DNA from: Asaia siamensis
GTDB taxonomy: Bacteria; Pseudomonadota; Alphaproteobacteria; Acetobacterales; Acetobacteraceae
DNA length: 64,000 nucleotides
Reading direction: 5' to 3'
Assembly: GCF_014635085.1 (NCBI RefSeq)
Contig: NZ_BMCH01000006.1
Location: 184,204 to 248,203, forward strand
Every line of letters starts with the position of its first letter. Position 1 is the first letter of the stretch. The translations under genes were made by a program, and so were the position numbers. Below the pieces are notes generated by a model. That model was not told where the DNA came from. It did not search any database and saw nothing but the letters and a program-made list of their open reading frames with translations. This document shows, piece after piece, positions 41,134 to 49,946 of the stretch.

Positions 41134-42531
41134 TTAGCGGCGCGGGCCGCCAAAGCCACCGCCGGGCCGCCCGCCGGGAGCACCGCCCGACATGAGACCG
41201 GAAAGCATCTGCTTCATGCCACCGAGGCCCATCTTGCTGATGCGCTTCATGATGGTGGACATGTCGTCAAACTGCTTGAGCAACTTGTTGACCTCCTGAA
41301 CCGTGGTGCCCGAACCGGCAGCGATACGCTTCTTGCGAGAGGCCTTGATAATGGCGGGCGTCTTGCGCTCATCCTTGGTCATCGAGGAAATGATGACCTG
41401 GTGACGCTTGAAGATCGAGGTATCGAGATCCTGATCGCCCAGCTTTTCCTTCAGCTTGCCCATGCCGGGCAGCATGCCGACGATGCCCGAAATCGAGCCC
41501 ATCTTGCCGATCTGGCGCAGCTGCGAGGCATAGTCGTCGAGATCGAACTTGCCCGCCATCATCTTCTTGGCGACGCGTTCGCTCTCTTCGTGGTCGAGCG
41601 TCTCGCTGGCCTTCTCGACCAGCCCGGCAATGTCACCAAGACCAAGGATACGACCGGCAACGCGCTCGGGGTAGAAATCGTCGAGGGCCTCGAGCTTTTC
41701 GCCCAGACCGACGAGCTTGATCGGCGCCCCTGTAATGGCGCGCATCGATAGCGCTGCGCCACCACGTGCGTCGCCATCCATACGGGTCATGACGACACCG
41801 GTGATGCCGACGGCTTCGTTGAAGCGCTGCGCAGTGTTGACAGCGTCCTGACCCGTCATGGCGTCGACCACGAGCAGGGTTTCGACCGGATTGGTCGCAT
41901 CGCGTACGTCGCGAACTTCCTGCATCAGGGCTTCATCGATCGACAGACGACCTGCCGTATCGAGAATGACGACGTCATAGCCTTCGCGACGGCCCGTCTC
42001 GAGGGCACGCCTGGCAATCTCGACAGGCTGCTGACCGGCGATAATCGGCAGCGAGCCGACGCCGACGCGCTCCGCCAGCTGCTGCAGCTGAAGCTGGGCG
42101 GCCGGGCGCTGGACGTCGAGGGAGGCGAGAAGCACACGCTTGCGCTCGCGCGTCAGCAGACGCAGGGCAATCTTGCCCGACGTCGTGGTCTTGCCCGAAC
42201 CCTGCAGACCGACCATCAGGACGGGCACAGGGGCAACGGCCGCAAGATTGAGCGGCACGTTACCAGCACCGCCCAGCGCCTCGATCAGCGCGTCGTTGAC
42301 GATCTTGGCAACGGCCTGACCGGGTGAGATGCTCTCAAGCACCTCCGTCCCGACGGCCTTTTCCTTCACCTTGTTGACGAAGTCGCGCACGACGGGCAGC
42401 GCCACGTCTGCATCCAGCATGGCCAGACGCACTTCGCGCATCGCTTCGGCAACATCCGCCTCGGACAGCCTGCCGCGCTTGGACAGACCCTCAAATACAC
42501 CGGAAAGCTTGCCTGAAAGCGTGTCGAACAC
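41134..42531 (-). CDS. ffh: Signal recognition particle protein Ffh
   Basis: Ffh is the SRP54 GTPase that delivers nascent membrane proteins to the translocon. The 465-residue protein has the N domain, a G domain with GLQGSGKTTTSGKIA, DTAGRLSIDEALM and TRMDGDARGG, and a methionine-rich M domain (MSTIMKRISKMGLGGMKQM). The end is a Gly/Pro/Arg-rich tail. It leads the minus-strand block that continues into ribosomal and leucine genes. Confidence 0.97.
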   Translation of the reverse strand: MFDTLSGKLSGVFEGLSKRGRLSEADVAEAMREVRLAMLDADVALPVVRDFVNKVKEKAVGTEVLESISPGQAVAKIVNDALIEALGGAGNVPLNLAAVAPVPVLMVGLQGSGKTTTSGKIALRLLTRERKRVLLASLDVQRPAAQLQLQQLAERVGVGSLPIIAGQQPVEIARRALETGRREGYDVVILDTAGRLSIDEALMQEVRDVRDATNPVETLLVVDAMTGQDAVNTAQRFNEAVGITGVVMTRMDGDARGGAALSMRAITGAPIKLVGLGEKLEALDDFYPERVAGRILGLGDIAGLVEKASETLDHEESERVAKKMMAGKFDLDDYASQLRQIGKMGSISGIVGMLPGMGKLKEKLGDQDLDTSIFKRHQVIISSMTKDERKTPAIIKASRKKRIAAGSGTTVQEVNKLLKQFDDMSTIMKRISKMGLGGMKQMLSGLMSGGAPGGRPGGGFGGPRR

Positions 42532-42557
42532 GTGGAACCCTTATAAGCAACAGAAAG

Positions 42558-42589
42558 ACGCCACTGCGCGAGTCTTCGCGAGGTGGCGT
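42558..42589 (-). terminator. Hairpin between the Spy-like gene and ffh
   Basis: A stem of 7 bp (ACGCCAC/GTGGCGT), an internal mismatch, then 5 bp (CGCGA/TCGCG) and a 4-base loop. On the minus strand it is followed by CTTTCTG. It lies between the Spy-like stop (42714) and the ffh start (42531), so it may end the former or sit in the ffh leader. Confidence 0.45.
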
Positions 42590-42713
42590 TTCAAATCTGG
42601 TCAGGCAGCTAAAGGCATGAGAGCGCAAAGTCAAGACAAAACGTCCGCTCGCGTGCCCATGCCGCCCGATTGCTCAGGAGAGAGACATCCTGCCCCTCTT
42701 CCTGAGCCAGAGA

Positions 42714-43250
42714 TCAGGGAGCGTCGGGCTCATCCTTGTCTGCATCGCCCTTGGCATGCGGCGGGCGCAGAAGATCGCGGATCTGCCCTTCGAGTGAGTC
42801 GAGCTTCTCCTGGGTCGTGCGGGCCTTGTCGAGCTGCTCGGGAGTCAGGATATCATGGATCGCAACGGCATCGGCAGCCATTGCTTCTTCGTCCTTGGCG
42901 TTGAGCGCTTCCTTCTGCTTGATGAGCGCATCGAGCTTTGCCTTGTCGACCGGCCCCTTCGCCATCAGCAGCGCCCCGATTTTCTGATCGACATCGAAAC
43001 GCTGGTGCATGGCATCACGACGCTCTGCACGATGGCCATGCATCAGGGCGTGGATCTTGTCGCGCTGTTCTTTCGTCAGGTCCACGCCACGCAGCATGCC
43101 CATGAGCGGCGGGGGCATCATGGGACCCATATGGCCCGGAGGGGCCATCGGTCCGGGCGGGAGCGGTGCGGGAGCATGGGCATAAGCCAGCGCCATGAAA
43201 GACGGCGCGGCAGCCAGGGCCAGCATGCTAAAAGTCTTCTTCGAGATCAT
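42714..43250 (-). CDS. Spy/CpxP-like periplasmic protein (LTXXQ type)
   Basis: A 178-residue exported protein. The ATG at 43250 follows AGGAAG by nine bases and gives a clean signal peptide (ISKKTFSMLALAAAPSF, cleavage near AYAHA). The mature N-terminus is Pro/Met/His-rich (PPGPMAPPGHMGPMMPP), which could bind copper or other metal. The helical remainder has two LTXXQ-like motifs (VDLTKEQRDKI and ILTPEQLDKA), as in Spy and CpxP periplasmic chaperones or metal-stress sensors. The end is acidic. No two-component partner is adjacent. Confidence 0.78.
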   Translation of the reverse strand: MISKKTFSMLALAAAPSFMALAYAHAPAPLPPGPMAPPGHMGPMMPPPLMGMLRGVDLTKEQRDKIHALMHGHRAERRDAMHQRFDVDQKIGALLMAKGPVDKAKLDALIKQKEALNAKDEEAMAADAVAIHDILTPEQLDKARTTQEKLDSLEGQIRDLLRPPHAKGDADKDEPDAP

Positions 43251-43777
43251 ACTCGTCATCTTCCTGTATTTGCGAAGACATCGGGTCCGATGCCTATGAC
43301 CTCTCTCTAGCAAGAAGAATAAGAAGAACGAGGGCCAAAGCACTACAGAATGTATGGATTGTTACAGACTCTCTACTGCATGACTATCGGGGGCTGCGCC
43401 CCCTTGAGAACGCCCATCTGTCATAGATAACACATTCATGTTACGGTCATGTCATTCCCTTGTTAATTTTCGGAAAGAATGAGAGCGTCACTTCGCGCCG
43501 TTCCAGTGAAGCGGCACAAGACGAACCGGATCGACAAAAGCCATGCGAACCATGTCCGGGCTGAAGCCCCAAGCCTTTGGCACGAAAACGCGCCCGCCCC
43601 TGCACCGCGACAGGTCGACACGGCCCCTGCCCTGTTACATTTCCCGGGAAAACGAATGAATGTGGTGCCTTTCCGCCACATGAGCCGCGCTGCCTTCCCC
43701 CGGAATGCCGGGATCGGCAGCCAGATGCCCCAGACCTGATTTCTCCAGTGCAAGCGCCCACCCAAGGACAGTCCCCA
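43251..43777. other. 527-base gene-free divergent region
   Basis: This lies between the Spy-like gene (minus) and the polyol-binding protein gene (plus) and should hold both promoters. A 6-bp GC hairpin (GGGGGC/GCCCCC, 43389-43403) is present. Frames within it on both strands look like shadows or upstream extensions of the binding-protein frame and lack ribosome sites. Confidence 0.55.
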
Positions 43778-45091
43778 ATGAAGAAAACCCTGCTTCTGGC
43801 CAGCGCGGCCCTTGGCTTCGGCCTCGCCGCTCAGGCCAAGGCCGACACGACGCTCACGATCGCGACCGTCAACAACGTGCAGATGATCGAAATGCGCAAG
43901 CTCTCGACAGTATTCGAGAAAGCCCATCCGGATATCCATCTGCGCTGGGTGACGCTGGAAGAAAACGTTCTGCGCCAGCGCGTGACGACCGATATCGCCA
44001 CCCATGCAGGGCAGTTCGATATCCTGACCATCGGCAATTACGAAGTGCCGCTCTGGGCCAAGCAGGGCTGGCTCTATAAATTCGACTCCCTGCCCGCTGC
44101 CTATGATCTCAATGACATCATCGCTCCGGTGCGTGAAAGCGTGAGCTATGAAGGCAAGGTTTACGCGCTGCCCTTCTATGCAGAGAGCGTGATGACCCTG
44201 TACCGCAAGGATCTCTTCGCCAAGGCCGGGATCACCATGCCCGAGACACCCACCTACGATCAGATCCGCGATTTCGCTGCCAAGACGACCGACAAGGCAG
44301 GCGACACCTATGGTATCTGCCTGCGCGGCAAGCCGGGCTGGGGCGAGAACATGACCATCGTCACCACCATGGTGACTGGCTTTGGCGGTCAGTGGTTCGA
44401 TATGAGCTGGAAGCCGACACTCAACACGCCGGCCTGGCACAACGCGATTACCTATTACACCTCGCTTCTCAAGCAGTTCGGCCCGCCTGGCGCGAGCGCG
44501 AACGGCTTCAACGAAAATCTCTCGCTTTTCGCGACCGGCCATTGCGCCATCTGGATCGACGCCACCAGTGCTGCCGGCACGGTATTCGATGCAAAACAGA
44601 GCAGTGTCGCCGACAAGGTGGGCTTTGCCTCACTGCCAACGGGCAGCTTCAAGGGTGGTCCAACCTGGCTCTGGTCGTGGAATCTGGCCATTCCGGCTTC
44701 TTCCACCCATGCCGAGGCAGCCAGCACCTTCATTCAGTGGGCGACGTCAAAAGACTATATCCAGCTCGTCGCCAAGACCGATGGCTGGGTCAATATTCCG
44801 CCAGGCACACGCAGCTCCTCTTATCAGTCGCCCGACTATCAGAAGGTCGCCCCCTTCTCGTCCTTCGTGCTGAAAGCCATTGAGACCTCCAACCCGTCAG
44901 GTCAGACGGCGCAGCCGCGCCCCTATGTCGGCGCACAGTTTGTCGACATCACGCCCTTCCAGGGCATCGGCACGCAGGTCGGGCAGACCATTGCCTCGAT
45001 CCTCGCAGGGTCGAATACGGTCGATTCAGGTCTGAGCGCAGCCAATGCCGCCACCAACCGCGTAATCCGCCAGACAGGCTACCAGAAGTAA
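43778..45091 (+). CDS. ABC sugar/polyol substrate-binding protein (sorbitol/mannitol type)
   Basis: The frame opens at 43577, but the ATG at 43778 begins a normal signal peptide (MKKTLLLASAALGFGLAAQA, cleavage near AKA) and gives 437 residues. The mature protein is a family 1 extracellular solute-binding protein. Segments YALPFYAESVMTLYRKDLF and ETPTYDQIRDFAAK are like polyol (SmoE/MtlE) binding proteins. No permease or ATPase genes adjoin, which is unusual since such proteins normally head a four-gene operon. A 10-bp hairpin follows directly. Confidence 0.8.
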   Translation: MKKTLLLASAALGFGLAAQAKADTTLTIATVNNVQMIEMRKLSTVFEKAHPDIHLRWVTLEENVLRQRVTTDIATHAGQFDILTIGNYEVPLWAKQGWLYKFDSLPAAYDLNDIIAPVRESVSYEGKVYALPFYAESVMTLYRKDLFAKAGITMPETPTYDQIRDFAAKTTDKAGDTYGICLRGKPGWGENMTIVTTMVTGFGGQWFDMSWKPTLNTPAWHNAITYYTSLLKQFGPPGASANGFNENLSLFATGHCAIWIDATSAAGTVFDAKQSSVADKVGFASLPTGSFKGGPTWLWSWNLAIPASSTHAEAASTFIQWATSKDYIQLVAKTDGWVNIPPGTRSSSYQSPDYQKVAPFSSFVLKAIETSNPSGQTAQPRPYVGAQFVDITPFQGIGTQVGQTIASILAGSNTVDSGLSAANAATNRVIRQTGYQK

Positions 45092-45098
45092 CCCCCAC

Positions 45099-45120
45099 GC
45101 AGGGGCGCTTGCGCCCCTGC
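45099..45120 (+). terminator. GC-rich hairpin after the polyol-binding protein gene
   Basis: A perfect 22-base inverted repeat (GCAGGGGCGC/GCGCCCCTGC with two T at the centre) starts 8 bases after the stop. There is no T-tract, so it could act as a terminator or as an mRNA-stabilising 3' hairpin. Confidence 0.5.
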
Positions 45121-45258
45121 CCCAGGACAGCCATCGTCACCCCGAGGCTTTCACGAGCGGCTGGCGTGCAGGTCTCTTGTATCCGCAACTTTGTGTGACG
45201 GCGCCAACTGGCAGGTTTCCTCCGTGTTCTGACATCATCACGATCACGGAAGAAAACC

Positions 45259-46920
45259 ATGGCTCAGAACGGTTCAGCTCCAGTCTGGTGGAAAGACGCT
45301 GTCATCTATCAGATCTACCCGCGCTCCTTTGCCGATTCCAACGGTGACGGTATCGGCGACCTTCCCGGCATCATCAGCCACATGCCCTATCTGGAACGGC
45401 TCGGCGTCGACGCGCTATGGATCTCCCCCTGTTTCCAGTCGCCACAGGGCGATGCCGGATATGACATCTCCGATTATCGCAAGATCGACCCGCTTTTCGG
45501 TACGGTCGCCGATTACGAGGCGCTGATTAAGGAAGCGCATGACCACGGTCTGCGCATCATTGCCGATATGGTGCCAAACCACACATCAAACCAGCATGCA
45601 TGGTTCAAGGAAGCCCTGGCCTCCGAGCCCGGCAGTGCCGCCCGTGAACGCTATCTGTTTCGCGATGGCAAGGGGAAGGACGGGTGCGAGCCCCCCAATA
45701 ACTGGCAGAGCGTCTTTGGCGGCATTGCCTGGACACAGGAACCTGAGCGCAAGGACGGCAAACCACGCCAGTGGTATCTGCATCTCTTCGACAGCTGCCA
45801 GCCCGATCTGAACTGGGACAACCCCGAAGTGCGGACCGAATTTGAATCCGTTCTGCGTTTTTGGCTCGATCGCGGGGTGGACGGCTTCCGTATCGATGTC
45901 GCCCACGGACTCATCAAGGAAAAAGGCCTGCCTCCCTATACAGAGCGCGCCACGATGGTGGGCGAAGATGACGACAAGACGCCAAGCGATGCCCCGATGT
46001 GGGACCGGGATGGCGTGCACGAAATCTATCGCGCCTGGCACAAGCTGCTGGCCAGCTACCCGGGCGATCGCATGCTGGTGGCAGAAGCCTGGGTAAAGCC
46101 TCTCTCGCGTCTTGCCCGTTACGTACGGCCCGACGAAATGCAGCAGACCTTCAATTTCGACTATCTGCTCTGCCGCTGGAACGCCGCCAAATACCGCGAG
46201 ATCATCACGGATTCACTCAAGGCCATGCATGAGGTCGGCGCCATCACCGCCTGGGTCATGTCCAATCATGACACGGTGCGCCATGCCTCGCGTCTGGGCC
46301 TGAAAGATGCAGGCGCGCGCCCTCAGGGTATCGACGCAGCCCATGAGCAACCGGACGAGGCCCTTGGCCTGCGGCGGGCCCGCGCAGTCATATTCATGAC
46401 GCTCGGCCTGCCGGGCTCGGCTACGCTCTATCAGGGTGAGGAACTCGGCCTGCCGGATCACACGAAGCTCGACAGGAAATATCGTCAGGACCCGGCTTTC
46501 TTCCGCACTGATGGCAAGGAAATCGGTCGCGACGGGTGCCGCATCCCTCTCCCCTGGAAGGCGGATGGCCCGTCCCTTGGTTTTAACGAGACAGGCGAAC
46601 TCTGGCTGCCTCAACCAGAGCAGTACAAAAACTATGCAGTCGCCGTGGAAGAGAAAGACCCGGACTCGCCCCTCGCGCTCTATCGCAGTCTGCTTGCCCA
46701 TCGCAAGGCGTTCAGCCTCGGTCTTGGCGCGCTTGAATGGGCGCCGGAACGCAAGGACGTGGTCGAATTCTGCAACGGGCCTGTCAGGGTCATTCTGAAT
46801 TGCGGCGACAAGGAAGTAGTGCTTCCTGAAGGCGAAATCCTTGAGGCAAGCCACGCCATCGAGAAACCCGGCTTTCTGCCAGCCAATGCCGCCGTGTGGA
46901 TGACAGAAAAAGCCGATTGA
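45259..46920 (+). CDS. Alpha-glucosidase (GH13)
   Basis: A 553-residue cytoplasmic GH13 enzyme with no signal peptide. The (beta/alpha)8 motifs are clear: DMVPNHTS (residues 103-110), nucleophile Asp213 in DGFRIDVAHG, acid/base Glu276 in LVAEAWV and Asp338 in MSNHDTVRH. The N-terminus WWKDAVIYQIYPRSF is that of oligo-1,6-glucosidase/alpha-glucosidase subfamilies acting on sucrose, maltose or isomaltose type substrates. The ribosome site is GGAAG. It follows the binding-protein gene by 167 bases, so a joint sugar-use role is plausible. Confidence 0.92.
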   Translation: MAQNGSAPVWWKDAVIYQIYPRSFADSNGDGIGDLPGIISHMPYLERLGVDALWISPCFQSPQGDAGYDISDYRKIDPLFGTVADYEALIKEAHDHGLRIIADMVPNHTSNQHAWFKEALASEPGSAARERYLFRDGKGKDGCEPPNNWQSVFGGIAWTQEPERKDGKPRQWYLHLFDSCQPDLNWDNPEVRTEFESVLRFWLDRGVDGFRIDVAHGLIKEKGLPPYTERATMVGEDDDKTPSDAPMWDRDGVHEIYRAWHKLLASYPGDRMLVAEAWVKPLSRLARYVRPDEMQQTFNFDYLLCRWNAAKYREIITDSLKAMHEVGAITAWVMSNHDTVRHASRLGLKDAGARPQGIDAAHEQPDEALGLRRARAVIFMTLGLPGSATLYQGEELGLPDHTKLDRKYRQDPAFFRTDGKEIGRDGCRIPLPWKADGPSLGFNETGELWLPQPEQYKNYAVAVEEKDPDSPLALYRSLLAHRKAFSLGLGALEWAPERKDVVEFCNGPVRVILNCGDKEVVLPEGEILEASHAIEKPGFLPANAAVWMTEKAD

Positions 46921-47104
46921 CCGAAATCCGCCCCGTCTTTCCCGGTCCTGATGCCAGGGAAGACAGGCAACACCCCGCTAATACGCGCGGTCGGCGAAGG
47001 GCAAGTACTGATCAGTAAAGAAGCCGAAGCGCGTGACCCGAAGGAGCGAAGTCGGGCTTCTCACCTCTCACGGGTGCCGCCGCCGCGCCTTCTTTTTTCA
47101 GGCG

Positions 47105-48589
47105 TCAATGCTCTGCGAGCCAGTCACGCGCAGCTGAGAGTTCCTGCATGAAGCGCTGCTCTTCTTCTTGGGCCCTCAGAGGCTCAGGAAGGCGCAGCAG
47201 ATAGGACGGATGGATTGTCGCAAGACTAGGTGGGCGTGTTGCGCTCCCGTCGCGCACATGCCCCCTGAGTGCCCCGAGGCGACTGACGCGCCCTTCCACA
47301 GCCTGAAGCGCGGTAGCGCCCAGCGTGACGATCAGCTTCGGCTGAACGAGCCTGATCTCCTGATCGAGCCAGGGTGAGCAGGCAACAATCTCAGTGCGCC
47401 CCGGCGTCTGGTGAATGCGACGACGCCCTTTCGAAACGAATTTGAAGTGCTTCACCGCATTGGTGAGATACACCTCGCTTCGCTCGATACCGACCGCAGA
47501 CAACACACGATCGAGCACCTGTCCCGCTGGCCCCACAAATGGCTTTCCCTGCAGATCTTCCTGATCGCCCGGTTGCTCACCAACAAGCATGAGAGGCGCA
47601 TGATCCGGGCCGATGCCAGGCACGCTCTGGGTCGCATAGCGACAGAGATCGCAGCGCTGGCAGCTCTCCAGCGCGCGCGAGAGAGCAGGCAGCCCGTTGA
47701 GCGCCACGCCCCGAGCCTCTTCCTGCGCCTCTTTCTCTCGCCACTCTGCCTGATGGCGCTCGTGAAAAGCCGGGGCACGACCATCATTCTGCCGCGCCAC
47801 CATGGCCGCAACGCGGTTTTCCGCATCGGCGAGCATTTGCGGTATCAGCCGGGTTTCCGGCAAATTCTTCCAGTATTTGGTCGGCATTTCGGAGCGCATC
47901 GCTTTTGTCTTGATACGCGCCGGATTGAAAATCGACTGATAGTAACTGTGCCAGAGGGTCTCGACATCGTCCTTCAGATCTGGCGCAGCGCAAGGCGACC
48001 GGTCACAGATCAGCTTTCCCTTCTCGAACAGGATGGAGCCGATCGGGGTCAGGATCATCCAGTCCATATCGGAAAAACGCTCGGCAAAAAACGGCGCCAC
48101 GCTCTCGAGAATATAGTTTTCCGGCTCGAACCAGGCGATGAAATGCCTGCGTCCGTCGCTATCGGGCTGCGTAGCCTCGCGAAAGCGCACAAAGGCCTTC
48201 ATCTTGTGCATATCGCGGCGTATCTGCTGCGTCATGCGCGCCGCCTCCCTCATATCGGGGTCGGTCGCGATGGCGAGGAGCGCGGGCTCTGTCTGAAGGC
48301 GCCATAAAAGCCGATAGGCCAGAGCAAAACGCTGGGGGTCATGGTAGCGCAGGATGGTGTGCAAAAGAGCCAGACCGGGCTTGGAGACGTGCCCCACCGG
48401 CGTTGCACAGGGAGCCGTCGGTGCCTCCCGCTCCTGCGCTTCAGGCTCGGAAGAGAACAGATCTGCCTGCGCCGCATCAGGGCTCATCCATTCGATCTGA
48501 TCTGGCGCAATTCCCTCGGCGAGGGCCGCACGGGCAAGCCCGCGCCATGTCTCGAAATCCGCGTCGCGGGCCAGTTGAAGGCGCTTCAA
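47105..48589 (-). CDS. DUF4130-UdgX fusion: uracil-DNA-binding/glycosylase-type protein
   Basis: A 494-residue two-part protein. Residues about 1-250 match the DUF4130 DNA-metabolism domain (FVRFREA, HFIAWFEPENYILE, TKYWKNLPET). Residues about 300-494 are a family 4/5-like uracil-DNA glycosylase of the UdgX group: cysteines C310, C313, C316 for an Fe-S cluster, motif A GEQPGDQED, the UdgX-specific loop RRRIH (389-393; KRRIH in the type member, whose His bonds covalently to the abasic DNA), and HPSYLLR near 460. It overlaps the upstream radical SAM gene as ATGA. The two are a conserved pair with an unproven joint task. Confidence 0.88.
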   Translation of the reverse strand: MKRLQLARDADFETWRGLARAALAEGIAPDQIEWMSPDAAQADLFSSEPEAQEREAPTAPCATPVGHVSKPGLALLHTILRYHDPQRFALAYRLLWRLQTEPALLAIATDPDMREAARMTQQIRRDMHKMKAFVRFREATQPDSDGRRHFIAWFEPENYILESVAPFFAERFSDMDWMILTPIGSILFEKGKLICDRSPCAAPDLKDDVETLWHSYYQSIFNPARIKTKAMRSEMPTKYWKNLPETRLIPQMLADAENRVAAMVARQNDGRAPAFHERHQAEWREKEAQEEARGVALNGLPALSRALESCQRCDLCRYATQSVPGIGPDHAPLMLVGEQPGDQEDLQGKPFVGPAGQVLDRVLSAVGIERSEVYLTNAVKHFKFVSKGRRRIHQTPGRTEIVACSPWLDQEIRLVQPKLIVTLGATALQAVEGRVSRLGALRGHVRDGSATRPPSLATIHPSYLLRLPEPLRAQEEEQRFMQELSAARDWLAEH

Positions 48590-49818
48590 AGCAGGCGAAG
48601 CTGCTGCGGTTGTGGGCGGAACGCAGCCGCCAGATTGTCACGATCAATCAACCGGGCAGGATTCCAGTCACTCGTGACGATGAACGGCCTGACCTTGCGC
48701 AAAGAGACTTTCAATCGCTCCACATCCTCCAGCCGTATGGCGCAATGGCGCCTGGCCGAAAGCAACGCCCCCACTGAGCGCGGCCCCAGACCCGGCACGC
48801 GCAATAACATCTCACGACTGGCGCGGTTCAGATCGACGGGGAAGAGCGCACGGTTCTGCAAAGCCCATGCCAGTTTCGGATCGAGCTCAAGGTCCAGCAT
48901 ACCGTCTTCCCGCTGGGCGACGATCTCCTCGAATGAAAACCCGTAGAAGCGCACCATCCAGTCCGCCTGATAAAGCCGATGCTCCCGCACAAGCGGCGGC
49001 GATTGCGCAGGCAGAGCCATCGACGCGTCAGGAATGGGGCTGAAAGCCGAGTAATAGACGCGACGAAGCGCATAACCCGAATAAAGCGCTGCCGAACTGC
49101 GCAGGATGTCACGATCGGTCGAGCGATCCGCACCGATGATCATCTGCGTGCTCTGCCCACCGGGCGCGAAACGACGAGGCTTGCGCCCGCTCAGGCTGCG
49201 GTCGCCTGATTCCTCGATCTTGAGGCGCAAGGCGCCCATGCTCTGGCGTATATGCCCTGCATCCTTTTCAGGCGCGTAGGCGGCAAGCCCCGCATCTGTC
49301 GGCATCTCGACATTGATCGACAGGCGATCGGCATAGAGTCCGGCCTCTTCGATCAGATGAGGCGCTGCATCGGGAATGGTCTTGAGATGGATATAACCAT
49401 GGAAATGGTGCTTCAGCCGCAGCTCGCGCGCCACACGTACCATTTCCTCCATGGTATAATCGGAAGAGCGGATAACCCCCGAAGACAGGAACAATCCCTC
49501 GATATAATTACGCCGGTAGAATTCCAGCGTAATCCAGATGATCTCTTCGACCGAAAACCGTGTCCGTTCGATCTTGGAAGATGAACGATTGATGCAGTAG
49601 GCGCAGTCATAGATGCAGAAATTTGTCATCAGGATCTTGAGCAGCGAAATGCATCGCCCGTCAGGCGTATAGGCGTGACAGATCCCGTTCGAGGCTTTCG
49701 ACCCCAGCCCCTCTTCACCCGCTTTCTTCTTCGAGCTTACGCCGCTAGACGCGCAGGACGCGTCGTATTTGGCAGCATCCGACAAGATTTCCAGACGGGC
49801 AGCGAGGGTCTTTTTCAT
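48586..49818 (-). CDS. Putative DNA modification/repair radical SAM protein
   Basis: A 410-residue radical SAM enzyme. The cluster motif CxxxCxxC is Cys68, Cys72, Cys75 in NFCIYDCAYCINR. A TIM-barrel core follows, with GVIRSSDYTMEEMVR and DRLSINVEMPT. The C-terminus has helix-hairpin-helix DNA-binding motifs (VDLNRASREMLLRVPGLGP, near 330-350). This combination is known as a probable DNA modification or repair protein coded beside DUF4130 proteins. Substrate and product are not known. It is first in the two-gene unit. Confidence 0.88.
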   Translation of the reverse strand: MKKTLAARLEILSDAAKYDASCASSGVSSKKKAGEEGLGSKASNGICHAYTPDGRCISLLKILMTNFCIYDCAYCINRSSSKIERTRFSVEEIIWITLEFYRRNYIEGLFLSSGVIRSSDYTMEEMVRVARELRLKHHFHGYIHLKTIPDAAPHLIEEAGLYADRLSINVEMPTDAGLAAYAPEKDAGHIRQSMGALRLKIEESGDRSLSGRKPRRFAPGGQSTQMIIGADRSTDRDILRSSAALYSGYALRRVYYSAFSPIPDASMALPAQSPPLVREHRLYQADWMVRFYGFSFEEIVAQREDGMLDLELDPKLAWALQNRALFPVDLNRASREMLLRVPGLGPRSVGALLSARRHCAIRLEDVERLKVSLRKVRPFIVTSDWNPARLIDRDNLAAAFRPQPQQLRLL

Positions 49819-49946
49819 CTCCGAGAGATGGAGACGAGATCAGAACAAGTCAAGAACACAACAGCCGGAAAACCAAGGTTTATCGACTGTTCAAAAGGTT
49901 TTCCTGCTCAGAAGCGGCTTGGGGAATAATACCCCCAGGGCCCTCC

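Noticed and set aside
43479..43739. 86-codon frame just before the polyol-binding protein gene
   Set aside because: No ribosome site, unlike any known leader peptide, and it ends 38 bases before the better supported start; more likely untranslated leader.
46935..46965. Possible terminator after the alpha-glucosidase (GTCTTTCCC and GGGAAGAC arms)
   Set aside because: The arms need a bulge, the loop is long and there is no T-tract.
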